Assembly: GCF_001544795.2 (NCBI RefSeq)
Contig: NZ_FCOI02000002.1
Coordinates: 186,001-250,000 of the forward strand
Direction: 5' to 3'
Origin: Caballeronia temeraria
GTDB lineage: Bacteria; Pseudomonadota; Gammaproteobacteria; Burkholderiales; Burkholderiaceae
DNA length: 64,000 nucleotides
Within the stretch, counting starts at the first letter, position 1. Each line of letters begins with the position of its first letter. The notes under the pieces were generated by a model that was not told where the DNA came from, searched no databases, and was given only the letters and a program-made list of their open reading frames with translations. Position numbers and translations under genes: made by a program. Shown here in pieces: positions 19,510 to 30,303 of this stretch.

Positions 19510-19956
19510 GTGCAGACGATTACCCGAAAACTCGAATTCGATGCGGGCCACCGCATTCCCGATCACCGCAGCCAGTGCCGCAATCTGCACGGGCATCGCT
19601 ACGTGCTCGAAATCACGCTGCAAGGCGATCTCGTCGACGTGGAAGGCGCGCCCGACCGCGGCATGGTGATGGACTTCGCCGACGTGAAAGCGCTCGCGAT
19701 GGAGCATCTCGTCAACAAATGGGATCACGCGTTCATCGTCTATGAAGGCGATGTCAAAGTGCGCGAGTTCCTGCAAACGCTGTCGGATCACAAGACCGTC
19801 GTGCTGGATCGCATTCCGACGGTCGAGAACCTGGCGGCCGTCGCGTTCAACATTCTCGCGGATGTGTACGACGCCCATTACGGCATCAATCTGAAGCTCA
19901 AGCGCGTGCGTCTCTTCGAAACGCCGAATTGCTGGGCCGACGTCGAGCGCGGCTGA
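19510..19956 (+). CDS. queD: 6-carboxy-5,6,7,8-tetrahydropterin synthase
   Basis: Converts dihydroneopterin triphosphate to 6-carboxy-tetrahydropterin, the substrate of QueE. A PTPS fold of 148 residues: zinc histidines in FDAGHRI (about H14) and NLHGHRY (about H28, H30), catalytic Cys in RSQCRNLHG (about C24). The start is GTG at 19510, five bases after the queE stop. The cluster order queC-queE-queD supplies three of the preQ0 steps; folE and queF are not in this window. Confidence 0.96.
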   Translation: MQTITRKLEFDAGHRIPDHRSQCRNLHGHRYVLEITLQGDLVDVEGAPDRGMVMDFADVKALAMEHLVNKWDHAFIVYEGDVKVREFLQTLSDHKTVVLDRIPTVENLAAVAFNILADVYDAHYGINLKLKRVRLFETPNCWADVERG

Positions 19957-20136
19957 TTTTCCGCGTGCGTGCGGCCGGAAGCCCTCCGGCGCGCGCGCTT
20001 TTGTCACGGTATGATCGTCCGATGAGTCGCCCATCCTCCGAGGCGGCGAGACACGGAGCGCACGCATGCCGTCCCTTCTTCCGTCCTTTTTGCGGCCGCG
20101 CGCGGTCATCCTTCAAACCCTCGAAGGAGCCGCGCG

Positions 20137-20919
20137 ATGAGCACCTTCACCAATCCCCTCAAGCAGCGCTTTTCGGAACCGGGCACGTTGTTCGGTCTGT
20201 GGCTGTCGCTCGGCAGCGCCGATGCCGCCGAAGCGCTCGCGCACGCGGGCTTCGACTGGCTGTGCATCGACATGGAGCACTCGCCGAACGATAGCGCCGA
20301 CGTCGTCGCTCAATTGCGCGCGATCGCCGCCGCGCATCTGCCGAGCGAGCCGATCGTGCGCGTGCCGGCCAACGAAGGCTGGCTCGTCAAGCGCGCGCTC
20401 GACGCGGGCGCACGCACGCTGATGTTCCCGAACGTGCAATCGGCGGAAGAGGCGGCGCGCATCGTGAGGCTCACGCAATATCCGACCGAAGCGGCGCTGC
20501 ACGGCTTGCGCGGTGTCGCGGGCGTAGTGCGCGCGGCGGCTTACGGCATGCGGCGCGATTACATGGCGAGCGCGAATGCGCAGATCGCGACGATCGTGCA
20601 GATCGAGTCGGTGGCGGCGCTCGAAGCCGTCGATGAGATCGCCGCGACGCCGGGCGTCGATTGTCTGTTTATCGGCCCGGCGGATCTCGCGGCGAGCCTC
20701 GGTCATCTCGGCGACGGCAAGCATCCGGACGTGCAGGCGGCGATCAACAAGATCGTCGATGCGGCGAATCGCGCGGGCATCGCGAGCGGCATCTTCGCGC
20801 TCGACGCCGCGAGCGCGAAGCAATACGCGCAGGCGGGCATCAAGCTCGTCGCGATCGGCGCGGATGTGATGTGGCTGTTGAAGGCGACGCGTCAGGCGTT
20901 GCAGGAGGCGAGATCATGA
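20137..20919 (+). CDS. HpcH/HpaI-family class II aldolase
   Basis: A 260-residue TIM-barrel aldolase of the HpcH/HpaI family, which cleaves 2-keto-3-deoxy acids such as 4-hydroxy-2-oxoheptanedioate to pyruvate and an aldehyde. Visible motifs are GLWLSLGSADAAE (near 20), CIDMEHSPND (near 45), the metal-binding Glu in VQIES (near 150) and the Asp in GPADLAASLG (near 185). No aromatic-degradation genes surround it, so the true substrate is unclear; 2-keto-3-deoxy sugar acids are also possible. It overlaps the next gene by four bases (ATGA). Confidence 0.9.
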   Translation: MSTFTNPLKQRFSEPGTLFGLWLSLGSADAAEALAHAGFDWLCIDMEHSPNDSADVVAQLRAIAAAHLPSEPIVRVPANEGWLVKRALDAGARTLMFPNVQSAEEAARIVRLTQYPTEAALHGLRGVAGVVRAAAYGMRRDYMASANAQIATIVQIESVAALEAVDEIAATPGVDCLFIGPADLAASLGHLGDGKHPDVQAAINKIVDAANRAGIASGIFALDAASAKQYAQAGIKLVAIGADVMWLLKATRQALQEARS

Positions 20920-21584
20920 AGACCGTCGTCGCTGCGATCATCGCGATGGCGCTCGCCGGGGCGGCCCGCGCGGACAACACGCCGAAGCCGACCGATATCG
21001 CGACGCAAAACGCCGTCGCCGATTACAACGCGGGCAATCTCGTCGCGGCGCGCTCGGAGTTCCGGCGCGCGGCGCAGAAGGGCAGCCGCCTCGCCGAATT
21101 CAATTACGCGATGATGCTGCTCAACGGCGAGGGCGGACCCGCCGACGTGCCGGAAGGCAAGAAATGGCTGCGCCGCGCCGCCGATGCCAACATGACTCAC
21201 GCGCAATACGTGTACGGCAAGATGTACGACGACGGGCAGTTCGTCGAGAAAGACCCGGCGGAGGCACATCGCTGGTTTTTGCGCGCGGCGAACCAGGGCC
21301 ACGTTCAGGCCGAACTCGCGCTTGCGAACCAGTTCCTCGATGGACGCGGCACCGCGCGCGACAACACGCAGGCGTTCACCTGGTACAAGAAAGCGGCGGA
21401 AGGCGGCGACATGACGGCGCAATACGTCGCGGGTTCGTTCCATGAACGCGGCGGCGATGGCGTCGAGCGCAATCTGAACGTCGCGCGCGCCTATTACGCG
21501 GCGGCGGCCGCTCAGGGCGATCCGGCGGCGAAGCTCAAGTATCTGCAACTGAGCACCGAACTGGAACAGCAAAAGCCGCAGTGA
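20916..21584 (+). CDS. Exported Sel1-repeat protein
   Basis: A 222-residue protein starting at ATG 20916 inside an ATGA overlap with the aldolase. Residues 1-20 are a signal peptide (MKTVVAAIIAMALAGAARAD). Four or five Sel1-like TPR repeats follow (for example AEFNYAMMLLNGEGGP, AQYVYGKMYDDGQFV, AELALANQFLDGRG, AQYVAGSFHERGGDG). These solenoids usually bind proteins in the periplasm or outer envelope. The partner is unknown. Confidence 0.87.
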   Translation: MKTVVAAIIAMALAGAARADNTPKPTDIATQNAVADYNAGNLVAARSEFRRAAQKGSRLAEFNYAMMLLNGEGGPADVPEGKKWLRRAADANMTHAQYVYGKMYDDGQFVEKDPAEAHRWFLRAANQGHVQAELALANQFLDGRGTARDNTQAFTWYKKAAEGGDMTAQYVAGSFHERGGDGVERNLNVARAYYAAAAAQGDPAAKLKYLQLSTELEQQKPQ

Positions 21585-21600
21585 CGGCGGGCATCGGCAA

Positions 21601-21627
21601 TAAAAAAGCCGCGGACGAAGCCGCGGC
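21601..21627 (-). terminator. Terminator of the mre-mrd operon
   Basis: On the minus strand, stem AGCCGCGG / CCGCGGCT with a 6-nt loop followed by TTTTTTA, 27 bases after the rodA stop. It lies between converging genes and probably ends the rod-shape operon. Confidence 0.88.
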
Positions 21628-21653
21628 TCATGCATACGTCGATAAGAAACCGG

Positions 21654-22814
21654 CTAACTCTGCATCAAACGCTTTTGCCGCGCGACGCTCATGATCAGCC
21701 CGACCGCGACGCCGAGTGTCGTCAACGCCGTTCCACCGTAACTCATGAACGGCAGCGGCACGCCGACCACGGGCAGAATTCCGCTCACCATGCCGATGTT
21801 CACGAACGCATAAGTGAAGAACGCGAGCGTGAGTGAACCGGCCAATAATCGCCCGAAGAAGGTTGCGCCGTTCGCTGCAATGAACAGCCCGCGCGCGATC
21901 AGCGCCATATAGAGAAAGAGCAGGACGAGCCCGCCCGCGAGCCCGAACTCCTCGGAGAACACGGCGAAGATGAAGTCGGTGTGCTTTTCGGGGATGAATT
22001 CGAGGTGCGCCTGCGTGCCCTTCAGCCAGCCTTTGCCGAACGTGCCGCCCGAGCCGATCGCGATGACCGCCTGAATCGTGTGGAAGCCTTTGCCGAGCGG
22101 ATCGGACGTCGGGTCGAGCAGCGTGCAGATGCGATGCTTCTGATAGTCGTGCATCATCGGCCAGACGACTTCGGGCTGGCAGATCTTGTCCTGGAACGTC
22201 GCGATGCCCGCCACCGCGATGACCGCCGCGACCAGCACCGGCACGATCAGCTTGAAACTCAGTCCCGCGAAATAGATGACGAACATGCCCGCCGCGAACA
22301 CGAGCACGGCCGTGCCCAGGTCCGGCTGCTTCGCGATCAGGCCCACGGGCAGCAACAGGATGATGAAGCCGACGAGATAGTCCCACCAGCGGATGTTGCT
22401 TTCGCGCTTCTGGTAGTACCACGCGAGCATCAGCGGCATCGCGATCTTCATGATTTCCGACGGCTGGATCACCACGCCGACATTGAGCCAGCGTTTCGCG
22501 CCCTTGCGCGTGAGGCCGAACGTGGCGACCGCGATCAACAACGCGACGCCGACCGTATAGAGCGGCACGGCGAAGCGCATCAGCATCTGCGGCGGGATGT
22601 TGGCGAGCACCCACATCAGCCCGAAGGTCAGCATGATGTTGCGCAACTGGTCTTCGACGCGTCCCGGCATGTCGAGACTGGCGCTGTACAGCGTCACGAT
22701 TCCGACGCAGAGCAGCAGGAACACGATCAGCGCGAGCGGCTTGTCGAAGCCCGCGAACATGCGCTTGGCGCGGTCCAGCAGCTCGCGCTTGTCGAATTGC
22801 ATGTGCAGTTGCAT
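21654..22814 (-). CDS. rodA: Rod-shape peptidoglycan glycosyltransferase RodA
   Basis: A SEDS-family polymerase that makes glycan strands for cell elongation with PBP2. A 386-residue, multi-spanning inner-membrane protein. Conserved SEDS features include the KGAKRWLNVG segment (near 90), QPDLGTA (near 160) and the final VGVPLPFMSYGGTA block (near 345). The ATG at 22814 is 10 bases after the mrdA stop and preceded by AAGGAAT; a second ATG at 22802 is also possible. It is the last gene of mreB-C-D-mrdA-rodA. Confidence 0.96.
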   Translation of the reverse strand: MQLHMQFDKRELLDRAKRMFAGFDKPLALIVFLLLCVGIVTLYSASLDMPGRVEDQLRNIMLTFGLMWVLANIPPQMLMRFAVPLYTVGVALLIAVATFGLTRKGAKRWLNVGVVIQPSEIMKIAMPLMLAWYYQKRESNIRWWDYLVGFIILLLPVGLIAKQPDLGTAVLVFAAGMFVIYFAGLSFKLIVPVLVAAVIAVAGIATFQDKICQPEVVWPMMHDYQKHRICTLLDPTSDPLGKGFHTIQAVIAIGSGGTFGKGWLKGTQAHLEFIPEKHTDFIFAVFSEEFGLAGGLVLLFLYMALIARGLFIAANGATFFGRLLAGSLTLAFFTYAFVNIGMVSGILPVVGVPLPFMSYGGTALTTLGVAVGLIMSVARQKRLMQS

Positions 22815-22824
22815 GGCGATTCCT

Positions 22825-25107
22825 TTACTCGTCGATGCCGCCGGACGGCGCGAGAACGCGCACACCGTCGTTTTCATTGCCGCGCACCATGCTGGGCGTC
22901 GGCTCGGTCGGGCGCTTTTTCGGCGCGGGCGCGCGGCCGGGCGTGGACGCGGGCAGCGCCGCCGCGGGCGCAGCGGGCGCAGCCGACGCGGCGCGAGGCT
23001 TCGAGGCTTTCGGTGCGGAAGCGGGAAGCGAGGGCGCGGACGCCGCCTTCGCGACTTCCGGATTCGACGCCGCCTGCGGCGAAAACGCCGGCGACGAATT
23101 CGCCACCGACGCCGGCAGCGCGACGGCGGCAGGCGGTTGCTCGCCGCCGATCATCGGCAGGCCGGCATCGGTCGTGGCGGACGCCGCTGCGGCGACGGCG
23201 GCGGCTTCTGCGCCCGGCTTGAGGCGATCGATGAGATAGTAGTCGAGCACCTTGCGCGCGATCGGGCCCGCGGATTCCGCGCCCCAGCCGCCGTTTTCGA
23301 CGATCAGCGCAAGCGCGATCTTCGGCTGCTCCGCCGGCGCGAACGCGATGAAGAGCGCGTGGTCGCGCAGATGCTCGGCGAGCGCGTGGCCCTTGTAGTT
23401 CGCGCCCTGCAGCGAATAAACCTGCGCCGTGCCCGTCTTGCCCGCCGCCAGATACGGCGCGCCCGCGAACACCTTCGCCGCCGTGCCGTTCGTCACGACG
23501 CCTTCCATCGCGCGCTTGATGAAATCGACGTCCTTCTGCTGCACGGGAATCTTGTCGCTCGGATCGCGCACGACGGGGCGCGTCGCCTTCGTGATCGGAT
23601 TTTCGATATCGCGCACGAGGTGCGGCTTCATCACGACGCCGTTGTTCGCGAGCGTCGCGGTGGCGTGCGCGAGTTGCAGGATGGTGAACGAGTTGTAGCC
23701 CTGCCCGATGCCGAGGCTGATCGTTTCGCCTTCGTACCACTTCTGCTGCTCGGGCTTGCGATACGCCTTGCGCTTCCATTCCGTCGACGGAAGGATGCCT
23801 TTCGCCTCGCCCGCGATATCGATGCCGGTAATCTGGCCGAATCCCCACGGTTTCATGAAGCCGGCCATCGCGTTCACGCCGAGATCGCGCGCGAGCATGT
23901 AGAAGTACGTGTCGTTCGACACGACGATCGCGCGGTTCATGTCCACCCAGCCCTGACCCGAGCGCACGTCGTTGCGGAACGTGTGGCCGCCGAACGTGAA
24001 GTAGCCGGGATCCTGGAAGCCCCAGCCCGGCGTGCGCTTGTGCAGCGTCAGCGCGGCGAGCGCCATGAACGGCTTGTAGGTCGAGCCCGGCGGATACGTG
24101 CCGTGCAGCGGACGATTCAGCAGCGGATGATCCGGCGAGTTGTTCAGCGCGTCCCAGGTTTGCTGGTCGATGCCGTCGACGAACGAATTCGGGTCGAAAC
24201 TCGGCGCCGAGACGAACGCGAGCACGTCGCCCGTGGACGGCTCGATCGCGACGAGCGCGCCGCGCTTGCCCGCGAACGCCTGCTCCGCGACCTGCTGCAA
24301 ACCGATATCCAGCGACAACTGCAGATTGTTGCCCGGCGTCGCCTGCGTGCGCGACATCGTGCGCACTGGACGGCCGCCCGCCGTCACTTCCACTTCCTCG
24401 AAACCGGTCAGGCCGTGCAGCTCCGTTTCGTAACTCTGCTCGACGCCGATCTTGCCGACGTAGTCCGTGCCCTTGTAGTTGTTGGCGTCGAGACGCGGAT
24501 CGTAGTGATCCGAGCTTTCGTCGTTGGCGTCGCTCGCGTCGTCGATACGCTCCTGATCGCGCTGCGAAATGCGCCCGATGTAGCCGATCACGTGCGCGGC
24601 CGTCGTGCCGAGCGGATATTGGCGGAACAGGCGCGCCCGGACTTCGACGCCCGGAAAGCGGAAACGCTGCGCCGTGAACTTCGCGACTTCCTCGTCGGTG
24701 AGACGCGTGCGAATCGGCAGACTTTCGAAATTCTTCGAATCTTCGAGCAGCTTCTTGAAACGGCGGCGGTCGCGCGCGTCGATCGGAATGACCTGCGAGA
24801 GTTCGTCGATGGTTTCGTCGAGCGTGCCGTTGATCTTCGAGCGCGTGATTTCGAGCGTGTAGGCCGAATAGTTCTTCGCCAGCACGATGCCGTTGCGGTC
24901 GGTGATGATGCCGCGATTCGGCACGATGGGCGCGACCGAAATGCGGTTCTCGTTCGCCTGCAACGAGTATTTGCTGAAATGCCAGACCTGCAGATACAGG
25001 AAACGCAGCCCGATCAGCCCGAAGCAGACGAACACGAACAGTCCCGCCGCCGCGACGCGCAGGCGGAACTTCGACAACTGTTGCTCGGTGTTCTTTATTT
25101 CGGTCAT
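22825..25107 (-). CDS. mrdA: Penicillin-binding protein 2
   Basis: The transpeptidase of the elongasome, partner of RodA. An N-terminal transmembrane anchor (about 17-40), a pedestal domain (about 60-240) and the penicillin-binding domain with STYKPF (active serine near 345), SND (near 400) and KTGTAQ (near 560). At 760 residues it is about 120 longer than E. coli PBP2. The surplus is an Ala/Pro-rich low-complexity tail (about 640-760), probably periplasmic and disordered. It lies in the rod-shape operon between mreD and rodA. Confidence 0.96.
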   Translation of the reverse strand: MTEIKNTEQQLSKFRLRVAAAGLFVFVCFGLIGLRFLYLQVWHFSKYSLQANENRISVAPIVPNRGIITDRNGIVLAKNYSAYTLEITRSKINGTLDETIDELSQVIPIDARDRRRFKKLLEDSKNFESLPIRTRLTDEEVAKFTAQRFRFPGVEVRARLFRQYPLGTTAAHVIGYIGRISQRDQERIDDASDANDESSDHYDPRLDANNYKGTDYVGKIGVEQSYETELHGLTGFEEVEVTAGGRPVRTMSRTQATPGNNLQLSLDIGLQQVAEQAFAGKRGALVAIEPSTGDVLAFVSAPSFDPNSFVDGIDQQTWDALNNSPDHPLLNRPLHGTYPPGSTYKPFMALAALTLHKRTPGWGFQDPGYFTFGGHTFRNDVRSGQGWVDMNRAIVVSNDTYFYMLARDLGVNAMAGFMKPWGFGQITGIDIAGEAKGILPSTEWKRKAYRKPEQQKWYEGETISLGIGQGYNSFTILQLAHATATLANNGVVMKPHLVRDIENPITKATRPVVRDPSDKIPVQQKDVDFIKRAMEGVVTNGTAAKVFAGAPYLAAGKTGTAQVYSLQGANYKGHALAEHLRDHALFIAFAPAEQPKIALALIVENGGWGAESAGPIARKVLDYYLIDRLKPGAEAAAVAAAASATTDAGLPMIGGEQPPAAVALPASVANSSPAFSPQAASNPEVAKAASAPSLPASAPKASKPRAASAAPAAPAAALPASTPGRAPAPKKRPTEPTPSMVRGNENDGVRVLAPSGGIDE

Positions 25108-25189
25108 GCAGCTTTCGCGGTGTGCTCGCGATTCAAGTGTAGTTCGCGCGCGGCGGTTTATTCGGTCACCCGGCGCCGCGCGGCAAGAC

Positions 25190-25702
25190 TCAGATGGGAC
25201 GCGTATCGTCCGGGTCGGCGGCGCGGCGTTGCGGCATCAGCAAGAAGAAACTCGCGATCGGCCAGAGCAGCGCTTCGACGAATCCGTTAACCAGATAACT
25301 CCAGCCGGGGAACGCAGCGCCCGTCATCAGGCGGATGAGGAACGGTACGAGATGCGCGCCCACGAGCAGCGGCGCGACGACGAACATCTGCACGGGCAGC
25401 GTCATCCACAGCACGCGGCGATGAATGGTAATCGCGCCGTACGAAAGAAGCGTGTAAGCCAGTGCGTGCTCGCCGAGCAGATTCGCGTTGTGCACGTCCA
25501 TCAGGATGCCGAGCATGAACGCGATGCCCATGCCGACCTTGCGCGGCTGATGCACGTTCCAGAACAGCAGCACGAGCGCGACGAAATCGGGCACGCCGAT
25601 CAACCGTCCCCACGGCATCAGGTTCAGCAGAAACGCCGCGGCCAGGCTGAAGGTGATGAAGTACGGATTGACCGGTTGCAGGATGTATTGCGGACGGTTC
25701 AT
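25190..25702 (-). CDS. mreD: Rod-shape determining protein MreD
   Basis: A small inner-membrane elongasome component, 170 residues with about five hydrophobic segments (starting ITFSLAAAFLLNLMPWG). It starts at ATG 25702 (MNRPQYIL) in a four-base ATGA overlap with mreC. The frame stays open upstream, but that part is antisense shadow over mreC. Confidence 0.93.
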   Translation of the reverse strand: MNRPQYILQPVNPYFITFSLAAAFLLNLMPWGRLIGVPDFVALVLLFWNVHQPRKVGMGIAFMLGILMDVHNANLLGEHALAYTLLSYGAITIHRRVLWMTLPVQMFVVAPLLVGAHLVPFLIRLMTGAAFPGWSYLVNGFVEALLWPIASFFLLMPQRRAADPDDTRPI

Positions 25703-26832
25703 CGCGCGGCTCCCGAAGATGCGGGTTTCGGCGCGTGCGCCTTCTTGGACGGTTTCGCCGCCGCGCCCGATGCCGCCTTGGGCGCCGCAGCCTTGGCTGC
25801 CGGTGCTTCCGCGGGCTTGGCCGGCGCCGTTGCGGCAGGCGCGGAGCCCGCCGCCGGTGCCGATGCACCCGCCACCGCCGATGCGCCGCTCGCACCCGCT
25901 GCCGCCGCCGCTTTCGGCGCGGCCTTCTTCTTGCCCTTGTTTTCCTTCGCTTCCCTGGCGGCCTCGGCCGCTTCGACTTCGATCGGATTCGGGGGCTGAT
26001 TCAGGTTGTAGTGCAGCACGAGCAACTGACGCGCACCGCGCACCGCCGCGATCGGCACACAGACGACGCGCGCGAACGCCGTGTCCGCCTGCTTGTCGAC
26101 GCGCAGCACCTTCGCGACCGGCAGTCCCGGCGGATAGATGCCGTCGAGGCCGCTCGTCACGAGATCGTCGCCGGCCTGCACGTCGGCGCTGATCGGCACG
26201 AAGCGCAGATCGAGCGTGTCGCCCTTCGGTGTGCCGTAGATCACGCTGCGCAAACCGGTGCGCGCGATCTGCACGGGCACGGCCTGATCTTTGTCGGTGA
26301 GCAGCGTGACTTCGGATTGCAACGGAAACACGCGCGTGACCTGACCGATGACGCCGTCTTCGGTGACCACCGGCGCGCCATCCTGAATATTCTGTTGCGA
26401 ACCCTTGCCGATGACGACCTTCTGCGTGAACGGATCGCGCGTGTCGTACTGGATTTCGGCGGGCGTTTCTTCCGTGGTCGCGCGCGATTGCAGATTGAGC
26501 AGCGCGCGCAGATGCGCGTTTTCGATGGCGAGCTGCGCCGCGTCGCCAGCCTTCACGGAAAGTTCGAGATTCTTGTCGGCGAGCTTCTTGTTTTCGCTGC
26601 GCAGCGTGGCGCTCGTCACGGCGAGATCCGCCGCGCCCATGAAGATGTCGCGCGGCACGAGTGCTGCGCGCTGCAACGGATAAAGCCCTGCGCCGAGCAT
26701 CCCGCGAACGATTTCCAGCGTGCTGTATCGAGCATCCGAGACGAGCAGCGCGATGGCGAGCACCACGAAGAAAATCAGGCGCGCGAGCGCGGAAGGGCCT
26801 TGCTTGAAAAGTGGCGGCGGACTGTATTCCAT
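25699..26832 (-). CDS. mreC: Rod-shape determining protein MreC
   Basis: A periplasmic scaffold that links MreB, MreD and PBP2. An N-terminal transmembrane helix (about 15-33), a coiled coil (about 70-110, SENKKLADKNLELS) and two beta-barrel domains (about 120-280). The last 90 or so residues are a Lys/Ala/Pro-rich low-complexity extension not present in E. coli MreC. At 377 residues it is longer than the usual 300 or so for that reason. It overlaps mreD by four bases and is separated from mreB by 198 bases holding a hairpin. Confidence 0.95.
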   Translation of the reverse strand: MEYSPPPLFKQGPSALARLIFFVVLAIALLVSDARYSTLEIVRGMLGAGLYPLQRAALVPRDIFMGAADLAVTSATLRSENKKLADKNLELSVKAGDAAQLAIENAHLRALLNLQSRATTEETPAEIQYDTRDPFTQKVVIGKGSQQNIQDGAPVVTEDGVIGQVTRVFPLQSEVTLLTDKDQAVPVQIARTGLRSVIYGTPKGDTLDLRFVPISADVQAGDDLVTSGLDGIYPPGLPVAKVLRVDKQADTAFARVVCVPIAAVRGARQLLVLHYNLNQPPNPIEVEAAEAAREAKENKGKKKAAPKAAAAAGASGASAVAGASAPAAGSAPAATAPAKPAEAPAAKAAAPKAASGAAAKPSKKAHAPKPASSGAAR

Positions 26833-26869
26833 GGTCGGCGCCGAGGGCGTGAACGGATGGATCGATGCT

Positions 26870-26899
26870 GCAGGTTACTTCGCCAGTGGCGAAACCTGC
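26870..26899. repeat. Hairpin in the mreB-mreC gap
   Basis: An inverted repeat with arms GCAGGT...ACCTGC and an inner TTCGCCA-G-TGGCGAA, interrupted by a 3-base bulge. It has no U-run on the minus strand, so it looks like a processing or pausing element in the mreB-mreC transcript rather than a terminator. Confidence 0.55.
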
Positions 26900-27030
26900 C
26901 CTACGCTGTTTCGACAACGGCCCGGACGGATGCCGGGCCGTGCGCGCGTCGCGTTACGCGGGTGCTTGTGGCTTTCGCGTCGAAGACCATTGCGCCCGGG
27001 GAAGGAGAGCGAAGGTCTTCGGCTGGACGA

Positions 27031-28074
<1,044 letters not shown>

Positions 28075-28450
28075 TCAAAAATCCTGTCTCGCTGGGTGGC
28101 CGTTCGTCGCGAGGAGCGCCGGGGACGGCAGCGGAAAAAATAACGGTTTGCCGGGGCGGCGAACGCTCGCCGGGAAGAGCAAATCCGGGAAGAAATCTAC
28201 CGCAGAACGGAACGCTGCACGCAAACGTTTCTCACAATTTACTGATTCAGGGAGAAAGCCGCCGACAAGCCGATCCAGAGGTGAGTCGAACGTGTAATGA
28301 TACCTTATAATTTGTGGGTATCTATAGGAAAAGGATGGCAGTTTTTGCCATCGCCAAACCTGTTTCCGAGGGCTCCTTTCAAGATCGTAACTGGCTGTTG
28401 CAGCGAATGTTTTTGAGATTGAGGCCGTCCACGCTTTCTCCGGTGATTCC
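28075..28450. other. 376-base divergent promoter region mreB / gatC
   Basis: No ORF of interest. The AT-rich core around 28295-28330 includes TATAAT at 28306-28311 and, on the minus strand, TATAAG 17 bases after TTTTCC; promoters for both gatCAB and mreBCD probably lie here. A perfect 7-bp hairpin (GATGGCA-GTTTT-TGCCATC) is at 28334-28352, about 100 bases before gatC. Confidence 0.55.
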
Positions 28451-28750
28451 ATGTCTTTGACCCTGACCGACGTAAAACGCATCGCGCACCTCGCGCGGCT
28501 CGAATTGCCCGACCACGAAGCCGAGCCCACGCTCGCGCGGCTCAACGATTTTTTCGGTCTCGTCGAGCAGATGCAGGCCGTCGACACGACCGGCATCGAA
28601 CCGCTCGCGCATCCGATCGAGCAGATCGAGGAAGTCGCGCTGCGTCTGCGTGACGACGCAGTCTCAGAGCGTGTCGAGCGCGAAGAGTTCCAGCGTTCCG
28701 CGCCTGCCGTGCAGGACGGACTGTATCTCGTGCCGAAAGTCATCGAGTAA
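28451..28750 (+). CDS. gatC: Asp-tRNA(Asn)/Glu-tRNA(Gln) amidotransferase subunit C
   Basis: The small subunit that clamps GatA to GatB. 99 residues, with the family start [19 protein letters not shown] and the central [25 protein letters not shown]. It is the first gene of gatCAB. Confidence 0.96.
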   Translation: MSLTLTDVKRIAHLARLELPDHEAEPTLARLNDFFGLVEQMQAVDTTGIEPLAHPIEQIEEVALRLRDDAVSERVEREEFQRSAPAVQDGLYLVPKVIE

Positions 28751-28804
28751 GTAACAAACATTCAGCGTGCGCGTGAATCCGACCGCGCTCATCAGGGAAC
28801 TGCA

Positions 28805-30301
28805 ATGCATCAAAAAAGCTTGACCGAACTGCGCGCCGCGCTCGACTCGAAGGACGTCTCCGCGGTCGAACTGGCGCAGTCGTATCTGCAGCGCATCGAG
28901 GCCGCGAAGGACTTGAACGCGTTCATCGGTATCGACGCGGCGCTCACGCTCGAGCAGGCGAAAGCCGCCGACGCGCTCATCGCCCAGGGCAATGCCGGCG
29001 CGCTCACCGGCCTGCCGATCGCGCACAAGGACGTGTTCGTCACGCGCGGCTGGGCGTCCACCGCCGGCTCGCACATGCTCGAAAACTACGCGAGCCCGTT
29101 CGATGCCACCGTCGTCGATCGTCTGAAACAGGCCGGCATGGTCACGCTCGGCAAGACCAACATGGACGAGTTCGCAATGGGCTCGTCCAACGAGAATTCG
29201 TACTTCGGCGCGGTGAAAAATCCGTGGGATACGAAGTCGGTGCCGGGCGGCTCGTCGGGCGGTTCGGCCGCTGCCGTGGCCGCGCGTCTCGCGCCCGCCG
29301 CGACCGGCACGGACACCGGCGGCTCGATCCGCCAGCCCGCGTCGTTCACCGGCATCACCGGCATCAAGCCGACTTACGGCCGCGTTTCGCGTTACGGAAT
29401 GATCGCGTTCGCGTCGTCGCTGGATCAGGGCGGCCCGATGGCGCAAACCGCGCACGACTGCGCGCTGCTCCTCAACGCGATGGGCGGTTTCGACGAGCGC
29501 GATTCCACGAGCCTGCAACGCGAGAACGAAGACTACGCGCGCTATCTCGGCAAGACGTGGAATGGCAGCGACGACGCGAGCAAGCCGCTCAAGGGCCTGC
29601 GCATCGGCATGCCGAAGGAGTATTTCGGCGCGGGGCTGGCCGACGACGTGCGCGCGTCCATCGACGCGGCGTTGAAGCAGTATGAAGCGCTCGGCGCGAC
29701 GCTCGTCGAAGTCACGCTGCCGAAGACCGAGCTTTCGATTCCCGTGTACTACATCATCGCGCCGGCGGAGGCTTCGTCGAATCTGTCGCGCTTCGATGGC
29801 GTGCGCTACGGGCATCGCGCGGCTGAGTACCGCGATCTGCTCGACATGTACAAGAAGTCGCGCGCGGAAGGCTTCGGGCCGGAAGTGAAGCGGCGGATTC
29901 TCGTCGGCACGTACGTGCTGTCGCACGGCTACTACGACGCGTACTACCTGCAGGCGCAGAAGATTCGCCGCATCATCGCGCGCGATTTCCAGGAAGCGTT
30001 CAAGCAGTGCGACGTGATCATGGGCCCGGTGGCGCCGTCGGTCGCGTGGAATCTCGGCGAGAAGGCCGACGATCCCGTACAGATGTATCTCGCCGATATC
30101 TACACGCTGTCCGTGAGCCTCGCGGGCCTGCCCGGCATGAGCGTGCCGTGCGGCTTCGGCGCGGGCGCGAATGCGAATCGGCCGGTCGGTCTGCAGATCA
30201 TCGGCAACTATTTCAACGAAGCCCGGATGCTCCAGGTCGCCGACGCGTATCAGCGCGTGACCGACTGGCACCGCAAGGCACCATCGGCATCGGGAGTGTG
30301 A
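28805..30301 (+). CDS. gatA: Asp-tRNA(Asn)/Glu-tRNA(Gln) amidotransferase subunit A
   Basis: The amidase-signature glutaminase that supplies ammonia for conversion of Glu-tRNA(Gln) or Asp-tRNA(Asn). 498 residues. The Ser-cisSer-Lys triad is visible: Lys in AHKD (near 77), the glycine/serine-rich [12 protein letters not shown] (near 150) and the nucleophilic serine in [11 protein letters not shown] (near 175). It ends three bases before gatB. Confidence 0.97.
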   Translation: MHQKSLTELRAALDSKDVSAVELAQSYLQRIEAAKDLNAFIGIDAALTLEQAKAADALIAQGNAGALTGLPIAHKDVFVTRGWASTAGSHMLENYASPFDATVVDRLKQAGMVTLGKTNMDEFAMGSSNENSYFGAVKNPWDTKSVPGGSSGGSAAAVAARLAPAATGTDTGGSIRQPASFTGITGIKPTYGRVSRYGMIAFASSLDQGGPMAQTAHDCALLLNAMGGFDERDSTSLQRENEDYARYLGKTWNGSDDASKPLKGLRIGMPKEYFGAGLADDVRASIDAALKQYEALGATLVEVTLPKTELSIPVYYIIAPAEASSNLSRFDGVRYGHRAAEYRDLLDMYKKSRAEGFGPEVKRRILVGTYVLSHGYYDAYYLQAQKIRRIIARDFQEAFKQCDVIMGPVAPSVAWNLGEKADDPVQMYLADIYTLSVSLAGLPGMSVPCGFGAGANANRPVGLQIIGNYFNEARMLQVADAYQRVTDWHRKAPSASGV

Positions 30302-30303
30302 AC

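Noticed and set aside
19957..20136. A SAH or mini-ykkC type riboswitch before the aldolase gene.
   Set aside because: GC-rich blocks look superficially similar, but the ordered conserved segments are missing.
20022..20294. A short ORF beginning MSRPSSEAARHGAH ahead of the aldolase.
   Set aside because: It runs far into the aldolase in another frame and has no ribosome site.
22597..25290. An 897-codon plus-strand frame opposite rodA and mrdA.
   Set aside because: No start site, no family features and Arg-rich content; mrdA on the minus strand is certain.
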